Positions 30,988 to 40,835 of a stretch of 47,719 nt of DNA are shown here, piece after piece. The notes beneath the pieces are model-generated. The model made no database searches, was not told where the DNA came from, and was given only the letters and a program-made list of their open reading frames with translations. A program made the position numbers and the translations under genes. Numbering within the stretch: the first letter of the stretch is position 1; every line of letters begins with the position of its first letter. Origin of the DNA: Mycobacterium sp. (GTDB taxonomy: Bacteria > Actinomycetota > Actinomycetes > Mycobacteriales > Mycobacteriaceae); the NCBI GenBank assembly GCA_021732005.1, contig JAKFVT010000060.1, forward strand, positions 1 to 47,719. The letters are read 5' to 3'.

Positions 30988-32284
30988 CGAGAACAAGCCG
31001 GCGGCGGCCTCTCCCGAGCCGGCACCATCGGGAATGTCACGGCGCAAGCTGTTCGGCGCGGCAGGCGTCACCGCCGCAGTGGTCGGCGCGGCGGGCGCCG
31101 GGGCGTTGGCGGGCCGGGCGGCCGCGGCCAGCGCGGTCACCGGCGGGCTGGACAAGCCGGTGCCGTTCCGCGGCGAGCATCAGGCCGGGATCGTCACGCC
31201 GGCCCAGGATCGGATGCACTTCGCCACGTTCGACGTGACGACCGAGTCCAGGGCTGATCTCGTCGCGATGCTCAAGGAGTGGACCGGTATGGCCGAGCGG
31301 ATGACCGCCGGCCAGGAAGCCGTCCACGACGGCGCCGTCGGCCTCAATCCCTATGCCCCACCCTCGGATACGGGTGAGGCGCTGGGGTTGGCGCCGTCGC
31401 AGCTGACGTTGACCATCGGGTTCGGTCCGTCGCTTTTCCACAAGGACGGCAAGGACCGCTTCGGGCTGGCCGGCCAGAAGCCGCCGCTGCTGGAGAATCT
31501 GCCCAAGTTCCCCAACGAGACCATGGACCCAGCCCGCTGCGGCGGCGACATCGTCGTGCAGGCCTGCGCCAACGACCCCCAGGTCGCGGTTCACGCGATC
31601 CGCAATCTGGCCAGGGTCGGCTTCGGCACGGTCGCGGTGCGTTACTCCCAGCTCGGGTTCGGCCGCACCTCCTCGACCACCCGGGAACAGTCGACACCGC
31701 GAAACCTGTTCGGGTTCAAGGACGGAACCGCGAACATCAAGGCCGAAGACACCAACACGCTGAACCAGCAGGTCTGGGTGGCCAAGGGCGACGGACCGGA
31801 CTGGATGACCGGCGGCAGCTACATGATCAGCCGACGCATCCGGATGCGGATCGAAGCATGGGACCGCACAACGCTTCTCGAGCAGGAGCGGGTGATCGGC
31901 CGGCAGAAGGGCAGCGGGGCGCCCAACGGACTCAAGCAGGAGTTCGAGGAGTTGAACTTCGACATCGTCGACAACAAGAACGAGCCGTTGATCGACCGTG
32001 ACGCCCACGTGCGGCTGGCATCCCAGCAACACCTGAACGGTATTCAGATCCTGCGCCGCGGCTACAACTTCACCGACGGCTCCGACGGATTCGGGCACCT
32101 GGACGCCGGGCTGTTCTTCATCGCATTCGTGCGCAACCCTGCAACCCAGTTCATCCCGATGCAGACGGAGTTGGCCCGCCGCGATCTGCTCAACGAATAC
32201 ATCACCCACACCGGCAGCGCGATCTTCGCGGTCCCGCCGGGCCTGCGCGACGGCGACTACTGGGGTTCGACGCTGCTGGGCTGA
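30968..32284 (+). CDS. efeB: Dye-decolorising heme peroxidase EfeB
   Basis: The 438-residue protein has a twin-arginine signal (SRRKLFGAAGVTAAVVGAAG) and a DyP peroxidase fold with the GXXDG motif in NLFGFKDGTANIK and the C-terminal GYNFTDG and GLFFIAFVRNP segments. EfeB is exported with its heme and oxidises ferrous iron or releases iron from heme for uptake by EfeUO. GTG 30968 lies inside efeO, a 20-bp overlap implying translational coupling. The 3' end overlaps the convergent mazG by 28 bp. Confidence 0.94.
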   Translation: MSSLPSNENKPAAASPEPAPSGMSRRKLFGAAGVTAAVVGAAGAGALAGRAAAASAVTGGLDKPVPFRGEHQAGIVTPAQDRMHFATFDVTTESRADLVAMLKEWTGMAERMTAGQEAVHDGAVGLNPYAPPSDTGEALGLAPSQLTLTIGFGPSLFHKDGKDRFGLAGQKPPLLENLPKFPNETMDPARCGGDIVVQACANDPQVAVHAIRNLARVGFGTVAVRYSQLGFGRTSSTTREQSTPRNLFGFKDGTANIKAEDTNTLNQQVWVAKGDGPDWMTGGSYMISRRIRMRIEAWDRTTLLEQERVIGRQKGSGAPNGLKQEFEELNFDIVDNKNEPLIDRDAHVRLASQQHLNGIQILRRGYNFTDGSDGFGHLDAGLFFIAFVRNPATQFIPMQTELARRDLLNEYITHTGSAIFAVPPGLRDGDYWGSTLLG

Positions 32285-33390
32285 TCAGCCTCGACGTCCA
32301 GCAGGTCACTGCCCCCGAGGTCGTCGGCAAGCTCAGGCAGATCCAGATCGTCGTCGATACGCAGGATGTCGACGTCGTCGAGCACGTCGTCGTCGGTGAC
32401 CACCTCGGGCACCAGCGGTAGCTCCAACGGCTCGGCTTCCGGTGCCGGCCAGTGCCTGCGCCACTCGTCGGCGCCGACCGCGCCCAATGCCGCGACTGCG
32501 TCGAGTTCTGTTGCGGCGTCGGTATCGCGCCGGTTCGCCGCGATCGCGCGCTCAACGGCTCGCACGGTGTCCATGAATTCCAGCACATCGGTGCGCAGCT
32601 CGTTCTCGGCATCCCGCTCAGCCGCGACCGTCACCGTGACGATGGATGCCGGGATCAGCTCCGGCGGCAGCCCGGCGGTCGTCACCCGGGCAATCACCTT
32701 CTGGGCCAACGCCAACGCCGGCTGAGCGGTCGGTACGTCGTCGACACAGGAGACCCGGTTGCTCTTCCCGAGGTTCTCCGCAGCCTTGCGCTGTTCCCAC
32801 TGGGCCAGTTGGTCTTCCAACGAGATCGGCTCCCCGGCCAGCACCGCGGGCACCCGGTTGCCGAGCTTGCGCACCAGCGCGTCGGCCACGTCGTCGATCG
32901 TGAAACCGTGCAACGCTTCCTCGGCGATGCGGGCGTGAAAGAGCACCTGCAGCAACACATCTCCGAGTTCTTCCCGCAGCTCGTCGGCGTTGCCGCCGCG
33001 GACCGCGTCGAAGAGCTCGTAGGTTTCCTCCAGGAGGTAGCGCCGCAGCGAATCGTGGGTCTGTTCGCTCTCCCACGGCCCGGCCGTGCGCAGCTTGTCC
33101 ATGATCGCCACCGCGTCGACCAGCCGCTCGCCGGATTGCGGGGCGGGTGCGGCGATCAGCCGCTCACCGGCGGACAACCGGGCCCGCACCCCGGGGTGCT
33201 GCCGATCGGAGGACAGAAGAACCGGAGCTGGGACTTCAGAACCTCCGGTGAACCACGGCCGCGCCGACGGCAGCGACCACGGCACCTTGACCGGCATCTC
33301 CTCGGTGTACTGCACGTCACCGACCAGCAGCTCCACGGCGTCGACGGGGACGAGCGACGGACGGCGCGGATCGACCAGGATGACGGTCAC
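32257..33390 (-). CDS. mazG: Nucleoside triphosphate pyrophosphohydrolase MazG
   Basis: The 377-residue protein has the MazG metal-binding pattern E121-E122-x2-E125 (LLEETYELFDAV) and E141-x2-D144 (REELGDVLLQVLFH). It removes pyrophosphate from damaged NTPs and in mycobacteria contributes to oxidative stress tolerance. An N-terminal region of about 90 residues precedes the domain. The C-terminus has a strongly acidic tail of about 50 residues (DDDVLDDVDILRIDDD) that makes it longer than the M. tuberculosis protein (about 325). The ATG overlaps the mfd TGA (ATGA), so both are one operon, as Rv1020-Rv1021. Confidence 0.92.
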   Translation of the reverse strand: MTVILVDPRRPSLVPVDAVELLVGDVQYTEEMPVKVPWSLPSARPWFTGGSEVPAPVLLSSDRQHPGVRARLSAGERLIAAPAPQSGERLVDAVAIMDKLRTAGPWESEQTHDSLRRYLLEETYELFDAVRGGNADELREELGDVLLQVLFHARIAEEALHGFTIDDVADALVRKLGNRVPAVLAGEPISLEDQLAQWEQRKAAENLGKSNRVSCVDDVPTAQPALALAQKVIARVTTAGLPPELIPASIVTVTVAAERDAENELRTDVLEFMDTVRAVERAIAANRRDTDAATELDAVAALGAVGADEWRRHWPAPEAEPLELPLVPEVVTDDDVLDDVDILRIDDDLDLPELADDLGGSDLLDVEADQPSSVEPQ

Positions 33391-36300
33391 CGCTCTCCCC
33401 TCGCCGTGCCTGCCGGTGTGAACGTCGTTATATCAAGCTCGCCGTGGGGTTGTCCGTCAAGTGCGCGAAGCAGATCGGCCACCATCTGCACCAGCTCCAG
33501 GTCGCGGATCCGGGGGGCACCGACACCGCTGCCGGACCGCGGAATCGGCACCATCACCGTCGAGGTCGTCGCACGATAGTTCGCACCGGGATAGACCCGT
33601 TTCAGCCGGAGTTGCGCGGAGTCGGGCAGCGTCAACGGCGAGACACGAATCGTTGTGGCCGAACCACTTCCGGTCGCGGCGACCTCTGTCACCCCGTACC
33701 CCCGGCACACCAGCCGCAGCCGGGCCATCGCGACCAGCCGCTGCGCGGGTTCGGGCAGCGGCCCGTAGCGGTCGGTGAGTTCCTCGACCACCGAGACGAT
33801 GCCCGCATCGTCGCCGGCGCCGGCCAGCCGGCGATAGGCCTCCAGCCGCAGCCGGTCACTCTCGATGTAGTCCGGCGGCAGGTTGGCGTCGACCGGCAGA
33901 TCGATGCGCACATCCTTGGGTTCCTCGGAGGTGGTGACCGTCTTGCCGTCGGCCGCGGCCCGGTACGCCTCGACGGCCTCGCCCACCAGCCGGACGTACA
34001 GGTCGAAACCCACCCCGGCGACATGGCCGGACTGTTCGGCACCGAGCACATTGCCCGCGCCGCGAATCTCCAAGTCCTTCATCGCAACTGCCATGCCCGC
34101 GCCGAGTTCGTTGTTCTGCGCGATGGTGGCCAGCCGGTCGTAGGCGGTCTCGGTGAGCGGCATCTCCTTCGGGTACAGGAAGTAGGCGTAGCCACGCTCA
34201 CGGCTGCGTCCCACCCGGCCGCGCAGCTGATGCAGCTGGGACAGGCCGAAGGTGTCGGCGCGCTCGACGATCAGGGTGTTGGCGTTCGAGATGTCCAGTC
34301 CCGTCTCGACGATCGTGGTGCAGACCAGGATGTCGTACTCGCGGTTCCAGAAGCCCTCGACCGTGCGCTCCAACAGCTCTTCGGGCATCTGGCCGTGCGC
34401 GACCACGACCCGCGCCTCAGGCACCAGCTGGCGGACTCGGGCTGCCGCGGCGTCGATGCTGCTGACCCGGTTGTGGATGTAGAAAACCTGCCCGTCGCGC
34501 AGCAATTCGCGCCGCAGCGCCGCCGCGACCTGCTTGTCGTCGTGGCCGCCGACATAGGTCAGCACCGGGTAGCGCTCCTCCGGCGGGGTCAGAATGGTCG
34601 ACATCTCCCGGATACCGGCCAGGCTCATCTCCAGCGTGCGGGGGATCGGGGTGGCGCTCATCGTCAAGACGTCGACGTGGGTGCGCAGGCTCTTGATGTG
34701 CTCTTTGTGCTCGACACCGAAACGCTGTTCCTCGTCGACGATCACCAAGCCGAGGTCTTTCCACCGCACAGCGGTCTGCAGCAGCCGGTGCGTGCCGATG
34801 ACGATGTCGACGCTGCCGTCGGCCATTCCCTCGAGCACTGCGCGCGACTCGGCCGGGTCGGTGAACCGCGACAGGCCCTTGACCGTCACCGGGAAACCCG
34901 CCATCCGCGCGCTGAACGTCTGCAGGTGCTGATCGGCCAGCAGCGTGGTCGGCACCAGCACCGCGACCTGCTTACCGTCCTGCACAGCCTTGAACGCCGC
35001 GCGCACCGCGATCTCGGTCTTGCCGTAACCGACGTCGCCACAGATGACCCGGTCCATCGGGACCGGCTTCTCCATGTCGGACTTGACCTCCTGGATGGCG
35101 GTCAACTGGTCGATCGTCTCGGTGAAGCCGAAGGCGTCCTCCATCTCGGCCTGCCACGGGGTGTCCGGGCCGAACGCGTGGCCGGGCGCGGCCTGCCGCT
35201 TGGCGTAGAGCGCCACCAGTTCGCTGGCGATCTCGCGAACAGCCTTGCGCGCCTTGGTCTTTGTGTTGGTCCAGTCGCTCCCACCCAGACGGCTCAGGCT
35301 GGGCTCCTGGCCACCGACGTAGCGGGAGAGCTGGTCCAGGGAGTCCATCGGCACGAACAGTTTGTCGGCCGACTGCCCCCGCTTGCTGGACGCGTACTCC
35401 AGCACCAGGTACTCGCGCCGCGCGCCGCCGACGGTCCGCTCGACCATCTCGACGAACCGCCCGATGCCGTGCTGGTCGTGCACCACCAGGTCGCCGGCGG
35501 TCAACGCCAGTGGGTCAACTGTGTTGCGGCGCTTGGCCGCCAGCCGCTTGCCCTCGGTGCCGGTCACCCGGTTGCCGGTCAGGTCGGTTTCGGTGATCAC
35601 CACCAGGTTGGCCCCGGGCACGATGATGCCGTCGTGCAGCGGGCCTTTGAGCACGCCGACCACACCGGCCTTCGGCGCCTCGCCGGCTTCCAGTATCGCG
35701 GCCGGGGTGTCGCGCTCGCCGAGCTGCTCGACGACCCGGTGCGCGGTTCCGTTGCCCGGCGCGACGACGACTCCGTAGTTTTTTGAGCCACCGGCAGTTA
35801 CATGGGCGCGCAGCATCGCGAAGATCTCGTCGACGTTGCTCTGCTGGCCACGGGCCGACGGGGCGGCCCGCACGTCGAGTTCGGTGGCGTCCTCGGCGGC
35901 CAGCTGGCTCACCGTCCACCACGGGTGGCCGGACGCGCGCGCCGCGGCCCGCACCTCCTCGAGTTCCCGGAACCCGGACCCACCGAGTTCTTCGATGTCG
36001 ATCGGGGCGTCACCGCCGAGAGCGGCCACCGACCAGGACGCTTCGAGGAACTCCCGGCCGGTCTTGATCAAGTCGGCCGCGCGGGTGCGCACCTTCTCCG
36101 GATCGCACACCAGCACCGGGGTGCCCTCCGGCAGGTGGTCGACGAGCAGGGTCAGGTCGTCGGGTCGCAGCACCGGCTGCAGCGCCTCCATCCCATCGAC
36201 CGGGATGCCCTCGGCCAGCTTGGCCAGCATGTCGGCGACGCTGCCGCTGACCTGGTTGTTATCGCCGCGCGGGCGGCCGGCAAGCAACTCGGCGGCATGG

Positions 36301-37058
36301 GCGCGAACCTCGTCGGTGAGCAACAGCTCGCGGCACGGGACTGCGACCACGCTGTCCACGTCGATCTCCGGAATGGACCGCTGATCGGCCACCGAGAACA
36401 TCCGCATCTCGCTGACCTCGTCGCCCCAGAACTCCACCCGCACCGGATGCTCGGCCGTCGGCGGGAAAAGATCCAAAATGCCACCGCGGACCGCGAATTC
36501 GCCGCGCTTGCCGACCATGTCGACGCGGGTGTAGGCGAGCTGGACCAGGCGCGCGATCAGCGCGTCGAAATCGAACTCGGCCCCCGGCAGAAGCGTCACC
36601 GGTTCCACGGTGCCGACGTCGGGAGCCATCGGCTGCAGCAGCGAGCGCACCGTGGTGACCACCACGCACAGCGGCGGGCCCAGGCGCTCGTCGTCGGGCC
36701 GGGCCAGCCGGCGCAGCAGAAGCAGGCGCGCGCCCACGGTGTCGACCCCGGGCGAGAGGCGCTCGTGCGGCAGGGTCTCCCAGGACGGGAACATCGCCGC
36801 CGAGTCGCCGAACACGCCTCGCAGCTCGGCGGTGAGATCGTCGGCGTCGCGGCCCGTCGCGGTCACCACCAGCAGCGGGCCCTTGCGGGCGACCGCGCAG
36901 GCGGCGTACAGCTGCGAACTTGCCGGCCCGACCAGCGCGAGTTCTTCGGGACGCTCGGCGGCCCGCTGCGCGAGTTCGACGAATTCCGGCGCGGTAAGCG
37001 CCAAGTCCACCAGCCCCGCGATCGGGGTGTGAACATACTCCTGCCCCGGTGCGGTCAT
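33387..37058 (-). CDS. mfd: Transcription-repair coupling factor Mfd
   Basis: The 1223-residue protein has the full Mfd architecture: UvrB-like N-terminal domains, the CarD-like RNA-polymerase interaction domain (about 490-580, GDLVVHDQHGIGRFVEMVER), RecG-like helicase motifs (Walker A CGDVGYGKTE near residue 675, DEEQRFGVEHKE, TLEMSLAGIR), QLRGRVGRSRERGYAYF and the C-terminal TRCF domain. It removes stalled RNA polymerase and recruits UvrA. TAGGAT (37068-37073, minus strand) lies 9 nt before the ATG, so a nearly leaderless transcript is possible. Confidence 0.97.
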   Translation of the reverse strand: MTAPGQEYVHTPIAGLVDLALTAPEFVELAQRAAERPEELALVGPASSQLYAACAVARKGPLLVVTATGRDADDLTAELRGVFGDSAAMFPSWETLPHERLSPGVDTVGARLLLLRRLARPDDERLGPPLCVVVTTVRSLLQPMAPDVGTVEPVTLLPGAEFDFDALIARLVQLAYTRVDMVGKRGEFAVRGGILDLFPPTAEHPVRVEFWGDEVSEMRMFSVADQRSIPEIDVDSVVAVPCRELLLTDEVRAHAAELLAGRPRGDNNQVSGSVADMLAKLAEGIPVDGMEALQPVLRPDDLTLLVDHLPEGTPVLVCDPEKVRTRAADLIKTGREFLEASWSVAALGGDAPIDIEELGGSGFRELEEVRAAARASGHPWWTVSQLAAEDATELDVRAAPSARGQQSNVDEIFAMLRAHVTAGGSKNYGVVVAPGNGTAHRVVEQLGERDTPAAILEAGEAPKAGVVGVLKGPLHDGIIVPGANLVVITETDLTGNRVTGTEGKRLAAKRRNTVDPLALTAGDLVVHDQHGIGRFVEMVERTVGGARREYLVLEYASSKRGQSADKLFVPMDSLDQLSRYVGGQEPSLSRLGGSDWTNTKTKARKAVREIASELVALYAKRQAAPGHAFGPDTPWQAEMEDAFGFTETIDQLTAIQEVKSDMEKPVPMDRVICGDVGYGKTEIAVRAAFKAVQDGKQVAVLVPTTLLADQHLQTFSARMAGFPVTVKGLSRFTDPAESRAVLEGMADGSVDIVIGTHRLLQTAVRWKDLGLVIVDEEQRFGVEHKEHIKSLRTHVDVLTMSATPIPRTLEMSLAGIREMSTILTPPEERYPVLTYVGGHDDKQVAAALRRELLRDGQVFYIHNRVSSIDAAAARVRQLVPEARVVVAHGQMPEELLERTVEGFWNREYDILVCTTIVETGLDISNANTLIVERADTFGLSQLHQLRGRVGRSRERGYAYFLYPKEMPLTETAYDRLATIAQNNELGAGMAVAMKDLEIRGAGNVLGAEQSGHVAGVGFDLYVRLVGEAVEAYRAAADGKTVTTSEEPKDVRIDLPVDANLPPDYIESDRLRLEAYRRLAGAGDDAGIVSVVEELTDRYGPLPEPAQRLVAMARLRLVCRGYGVTEVAATGSGSATTIRVSPLTLPDSAQLRLKRVYPGANYRATTSTVMVPIPRSGSGVGAPRIRDLELVQMVADLLRALDGQPHGELDITTFTPAGTARGER

Positions 37059-37140
37059 GATGGGTCCATCCTAGGCGGCGGGACCGAAGACGTTGCGGCG
37101 GGCCGCGATTCGCTCGTGCGCTGTGACGCAGGTCGCGTGA

Positions 37141-37776
37141 TCACTCACCTTCCAATTGCGGATCGGCTTCCAGATGGGTCAGCCCGTTCCACATCAGGTT
37201 CACCAGGTGCGCGGCGACCACTTCTTTCTTCGGCTCGCGGGTGTCGAGCCACCACTGCGCGGTCATCGAGACCGAACCGACCAGGGCCTGCGCGTACAGC
37301 GGGGCCAGCATGGGGTCCAGGCCGCGGCGGGCGAAATCACCGGCCAGGATCGAGGACACCTGGCTGACCGCGTCGTTGAGCAGGCTGGAGTAGGTGCCGG
37401 TACTGATCGCCGCGGGTGAGTCACGGATCAGAATGCGGAAACCGTCGGTCCGCTCCTCGACGTAGGTCAGCAGGGCCAGCGCCACCCGCTCGACCCGGAC
37501 CCGGGACCGGTTGTTGGTCAGCGACGACGAGATGCCGTCGAGCAGGGCCGACATCTCGCGGTCGACGACCACCGCGTACAGGCCTTCCTTGCCGCCGAAG
37601 TGCTCGTAGACGACAGGCTTGGAGACGTTCGCGCGTTGGGCAATCTCCTCGATGGAGGTGCCCTCGTAGCCGCGCTCGGCGAACAGGGTCCGCGCCACGT
37701 CGATGAGCTGGCGCCGGCGTTCGGTGCCGGTCATCCGGGCGCGCGGTGCCCGCGGCTCCTTCTCCGGTGCTGCCAC
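37141..37776 (-). CDS. TetR-family transcriptional regulator
   Basis: The 211-residue regulator has an N-terminal helix-turn-helix (TSIEEIAQRANVSKPVVYEH FGGKEGLY is the recognition region, about residues 40-68) and an all-helical ligand domain. It corresponds in position to Rv1019, a TetR regulator next to mfd. A TAGGCT element (37783-37788, minus strand) lies exactly 6 nt before the GTG start, so it appears leaderless. No clear palindromic operator was found in the short spacer. Ligand unknown. Confidence 0.9.
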   Translation of the reverse strand: MAAPEKEPRAPRARMTGTERRRQLIDVARTLFAERGYEGTSIEEIAQRANVSKPVVYEHFGGKEGLYAVVVDREMSALLDGISSSLTNNRSRVRVERVALALLTYVEERTDGFRILIRDSPAAISTGTYSSLLNDAVSQVSSILAGDFARRGLDPMLAPLYAQALVGSVSMTAQWWLDTREPKKEVVAAHLVNLMWNGLTHLEADPQLEGE

Positions 37777-37863
37777 TCGCTCAGCCTAATCCCCGGGTCG
37801 CTCCGCTCCCCGCCGGTGAGCCCAGCCGTTTGCACTAGAGTCTCAGGCGGACATTTCGGCCAG

Positions 37864-37935
37864 TCCGTCGTGGTGTAATCGGCAGCACCTCTGATTTTGG
37901 TTCAGATAGTTCAGGTTCGAGTCCTGGCGACGGAG
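37864..37935 (+). tRNA. tRNA-Gln (anticodon TTG)
   Basis: The 72-nt cloverleaf has a perfect acceptor stem (TCCGTCG with CGACGGA), a D-arm TGGTGTAATCGGCAGCA, an anticodon stem TCTGA/TCAGA with loop TTTTGGT (anticodon TTG, reading CAA) and a T-arm CAGGTTCGAGTCCTG. The discriminator is G and CCA is not encoded. It lies 19 bp before the glmU start. Confidence 0.97.
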
Positions 37936-37954
37936 CATATTGATGGAGGTCCAG

Positions 37955-39418
37955 GTGACCACGCAGACCGAAGCCGCCGTGCTGGTGCTGGCAGCCGGGG
38001 CCGGAACCCGCATGCGCTCCGATACGCCCAAGGTGTTGCACACCCTCGGCGGGCGCAGCATGCTCTCGCACGCCCTGCACGCAGTCGCCAAGGTCGCTCC
38101 CCAGTACCTGGTCGCCGTGCTCGGCAAGGACCGCGAGCGCATCGGCCCGGTGGTGGCCGGGCTCGCGCAGGAACTGGGCCGCACCATCGAGGTGGCCGTG
38201 CAGGAGCAACAACTCGGCACCGGTCACGCGGTGTTGTGTGGACTGTCCGGGCTGCCGGATGATTTCGCCGGCACCGTCGTCGTGACCTCCGGCGACGTGC
38301 CGTTGCTGGACGCCGACACCCTGGCCGAGCTGATCGCCAACCACTGCGCTGCGCGTGCGGCGGCGACCGTCGTGACCACGACCCTGCCCAACTCAACCGG
38401 CTACGGCCGCATCCTGCGCACCCAGGACGGCGAGGTCATCGCGATCGTCGAGGAAACCGACGCCACCCCGCAGCAGCGGGCCATCCGCGAGGTCAATGCC
38501 GGTGTGTACGCGTTCGACATCGCCGAACTGCGCTCCGCCCTGAGCCGACTGTCGTCCGACAACGCCCAGCACGAGCTCTATCTGACCGACGTGATCTCGA
38601 TCCTGCGCGCCGACCACCGGGTGGTGCACGCCAAGCATGTCGACGACGCCGCCCTGGTCGCCGGGGTCAACGACCGGGTGCAGCTCGCCGACCTGGCTCG
38701 GGAGCTCAACCGGCGGGTGGTGGCCGCCCACCAGCGCGCCGGCGTCACCGTCATCGACCCCCTCAGCACCTGGATCGACGTCGACGTCACCATCGGCCGC
38801 GACACCGTCATCAGGCCGGGCACCCAGCTGCTGGGCGCCACCCGGATCGGCGCGCGCTGCGAGATCGGTCCGGACACCACGTTGACCGACGTCAGCGTCG
38901 GCGATGAGGCCTCGGTGATCCGCACGCACGGCAGCGAATCGGCCATCGGCGACAGCGCGACGGTCGGACCGTTCACGTTCCTGCGGCCGGGCACCGAGCT
39001 GGGCGCCCGCGGCAAGCTCGGCACCTTCGTCGAGACCAAGAACGCGGTCATCGGCGCGGGCACCAAGGTTCCGCACCTGACCTACGTGGGCGACGCCGAC
39101 ATCGGCGAGCACAGCAATATCGGCGCATCCAGCGTGTTCGTGAACTATGACGGCGAGAACAAGAGCCGCACCACCATCGGTTCGCACGTGCGCACCGGCT
39201 CGGACACCATGTTCGTCGCGCCGGTCACCGTCGGCGACGGCGCCTACACCGGGGCGGGCACGGTGCTCCGCGACGACGTGCCACCCGGCGCGTTAGCGGT
39301 GTCGGCTGGGCCACAGCGAAATATTGCGGACTGGGTGCTGCACAAGCGGCCCGGCAGCGCATCGGCGCAGGCCGCGGCCAAGGCGAAAGAATCCGAGTCG
39401 GGCGACGCGACCGACTGA
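37955..39418 (+). CDS. glmU: Bifunctional N-acetylglucosamine-1-P uridyltransferase/acetyltransferase
   Basis: The 487-residue enzyme has the uridyltransferase motif LAAGAGTRMRSDTPKVLH, QLGTGHAVLCGL, TSGDVPLLDAD and EVNAGVYAFD, followed by a left-handed beta-helix acetyltransferase domain (WIDVDVTIGRDTVI ... FVETKNAVIGAGTKVPHLTY, GEHSNIGASSVFVNYDG). It makes UDP-GlcNAc for the cell wall. GTG 37955 is preferred because GGAGGT sits 4 nt upstream; TTG 37940 and ATG 37943 are in frame and earlier. The C-terminal tail is low complexity. It corresponds to Rv1018c. Confidence 0.95.
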   Translation: MTTQTEAAVLVLAAGAGTRMRSDTPKVLHTLGGRSMLSHALHAVAKVAPQYLVAVLGKDRERIGPVVAGLAQELGRTIEVAVQEQQLGTGHAVLCGLSGLPDDFAGTVVVTSGDVPLLDADTLAELIANHCAARAAATVVTTTLPNSTGYGRILRTQDGEVIAIVEETDATPQQRAIREVNAGVYAFDIAELRSALSRLSSDNAQHELYLTDVISILRADHRVVHAKHVDDAALVAGVNDRVQLADLARELNRRVVAAHQRAGVTVIDPLSTWIDVDVTIGRDTVIRPGTQLLGATRIGARCEIGPDTTLTDVSVGDEASVIRTHGSESAIGDSATVGPFTFLRPGTELGARGKLGTFVETKNAVIGAGTKVPHLTYVGDADIGEHSNIGASSVFVNYDGENKSRTTIGSHVRTGSDTMFVAPVTVGDGAYTGAGTVLRDDVPPGALAVSAGPQRNIADWVLHKRPGSASAQAAAKAKESESGDATD

Positions 39419-39467
39419 TCGTCGTCGCCAGATGTTGCCTTTTTGGTAACCCGGGGTCGTAGCACCG

Positions 39468-39473
39468 TACGAT
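39468..39473 (+). promoter_or_regulatory. Candidate -10 element for prs
   Basis: TACGAT fits TANNNT in the 94-bp gap between glmU and prs. The best -35-like sequence, TTGGTA (39443-39448), is 19 bp upstream, so the match is weak. Transcription would begin near 39480. Confidence 0.3.
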
Positions 39474-39512
39474 TGGCCCGTATCGATCCCCGACCGGCAA
39501 GGGCAGCACACA

Positions 39513-40493
39513 GTGGGCACGGACTGGACCGACAACCGCAAAAATCTGATGCTCTTCTCGGGCCGCGCGCACCCGGAGCTGGCGGATCAGGTCGCCAAAG
39601 AGCTCGACGTCCAGGTCACCGCGCAGACCGCACGAGATTTCGCCAACGGTGAGATCTTCGTCCGCTTCGACGAATCGGTCCGTGGCTGCGACGCTTTCGT
39701 CCTGCAGTCCCATCCCGCGCCGCTGAACAAGTGGCTGATGGAGCAGCTGATCATGATCGACGCGCTCAAGCGCGGCAGTGCCAAGCGAATCACCGCGATC
39801 CTGCCGTTCTACCCGTACGCCCGCCAGGACAAGAAGCACCGCGGCCGCGAACCCATCTCCGCCCGTCTGGTCGCCGACCTCTACAAGACCGCGGGCGCCG
39901 ACCGCATCGTCACCGTGGACCTGCACACCGACCAGATCCAGGGCTTCTTCGACGGACCGGTCGATCACATGCGGGCCCAGCCGCTGCTGACCGGCTACAT
40001 CCGCGACAACTACAACTGCGAGAACGTCGTCGTGGTCTCACCGGACTCGGGCCGCGTGCGCGTGGCCGAGAAGTGGGCCGACGCCCTCGGCGGCACACCG
40101 CTGGCGTTCATCCACAAGACCCGCGACCCGAAGGTGCCCAACCAGGTGAAGTCCAACCGGGTCGTCGGTGACGTCGCCGGCAAGACCTGCGTGCTCACCG
40201 ACGACATGATCGACACCGGCGGCACCATCGCCGGTGCGGTCAAGCTGCTGCACGACGACGGCGCCAAGGACGTCATCATCGCCGCCACCCACGGCGTGCT
40301 GTCCGACCCGGCCCGCGAGCGTCTGGCCGACAGCGGTGCGCGCGAGGTAATCGTCACCAACACCCTGCCGATCGACGAGTCCAAGCGGTTCCCGCAACTG
40401 ACCGTGCTGTCCATCGCCCCGCTGCTGGCCAGCACCATCCGGGCGGTGTTCGAAAATGGTTCGGTGACAGGTCTTTTCGACGGGGACGCATAG
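39513..40493 (+). CDS. prs: Ribose-phosphate pyrophosphokinase
   Basis: The 326-residue PRPP synthetase has LMLFSGRAHPELA, the ATP loop FPYPYARQDKKHRGREPI-like segment (FYPYARQDKKHRGREPISAR), the regulatory flexible loop, and the PRPP-binding motif CVLTDDMIDTGGTIAGA. It makes PRPP from ribose-5-phosphate and ATP, also needed for the DPA arabinose donor in mycobacteria. GTG 39513 is the start. It corresponds to Rv1017c and is immediately followed by an ArsC-like gene. Confidence 0.96.
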   Translation: MGTDWTDNRKNLMLFSGRAHPELADQVAKELDVQVTAQTARDFANGEIFVRFDESVRGCDAFVLQSHPAPLNKWLMEQLIMIDALKRGSAKRITAILPFYPYARQDKKHRGREPISARLVADLYKTAGADRIVTVDLHTDQIQGFFDGPVDHMRAQPLLTGYIRDNYNCENVVVVSPDSGRVRVAEKWADALGGTPLAFIHKTRDPKVPNQVKSNRVVGDVAGKTCVLTDDMIDTGGTIAGAVKLLHDDGAKDVIIAATHGVLSDPARERLADSGAREVIVTNTLPIDESKRFPQLTVLSIAPLLASTIRAVFENGSVTGLFDGDA

Positions 40494-40835
40494 TTGTCGA
40501 GCACCATCTACCACAATCCGCGCTGCAGCACCTCCCGTAAAACCCTGGACCTGCTGCGCGGCAACGGAATTGCGCCGGAGATCGTCGAGTATCTGAAGAC
40601 GCCGCCGTCGCGCGCCGAGATCGCGAAGCTGATCGCCGACGCCGGCATCGAGGTACGCGCCGCGGTCCGCAAGCGTGAATCCCTGTACAGCGAGCTGAAT
40701 CTCGCCGACGCCAGCGATGACGAGCTGTTGGATGCCATGGCGGCCAACCCGATCCTGATCGAGCGCCCATTCGTGGTGACTGACAAGGGCACCCGGTTGG
40801 CCCGTCCGATCGAATCGGTGCACGAAATTCTGTGA
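40494..40835 (+). CDS. ArsC-family (glutaredoxin-type) arsenate reductase-like protein
   Basis: The 113-residue thioredoxin-fold protein has the ArsC nucleophile motif NPRCSTSRKTLDLL, with one cysteine, and the C-terminal RPFVVTDKGTRLARP segment that supplies the anion-binding arginine. It belongs to the YfgD/ArsC type; true arsenate reduction is not certain. TTG 40494 starts directly after the prs TAG, with no gap, and the TGA overlaps the lpqT GTG, so prs-arsC-lpqT is probably one operon. This gene is not between prs and lpqT in M. tuberculosis as I recall. Confidence 0.85.
   Translation: MSSTIYHNPRCSTSRKTLDLLRGNGIAPEIVEYLKTPPSRAEIAKLIADAGIEVRAAVRKRESLYSELNLADASDDELLDAMAANPILIERPFVVTDKGTRLARPIESVHEIL

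Noticed and set aside
33444..35786. A 780-codon plus-strand frame opposite mfd
   Set aside because: It is antisense to strongly conserved Mfd helicase motifs and encodes Gly/Arg/His-rich sequence with no domain.
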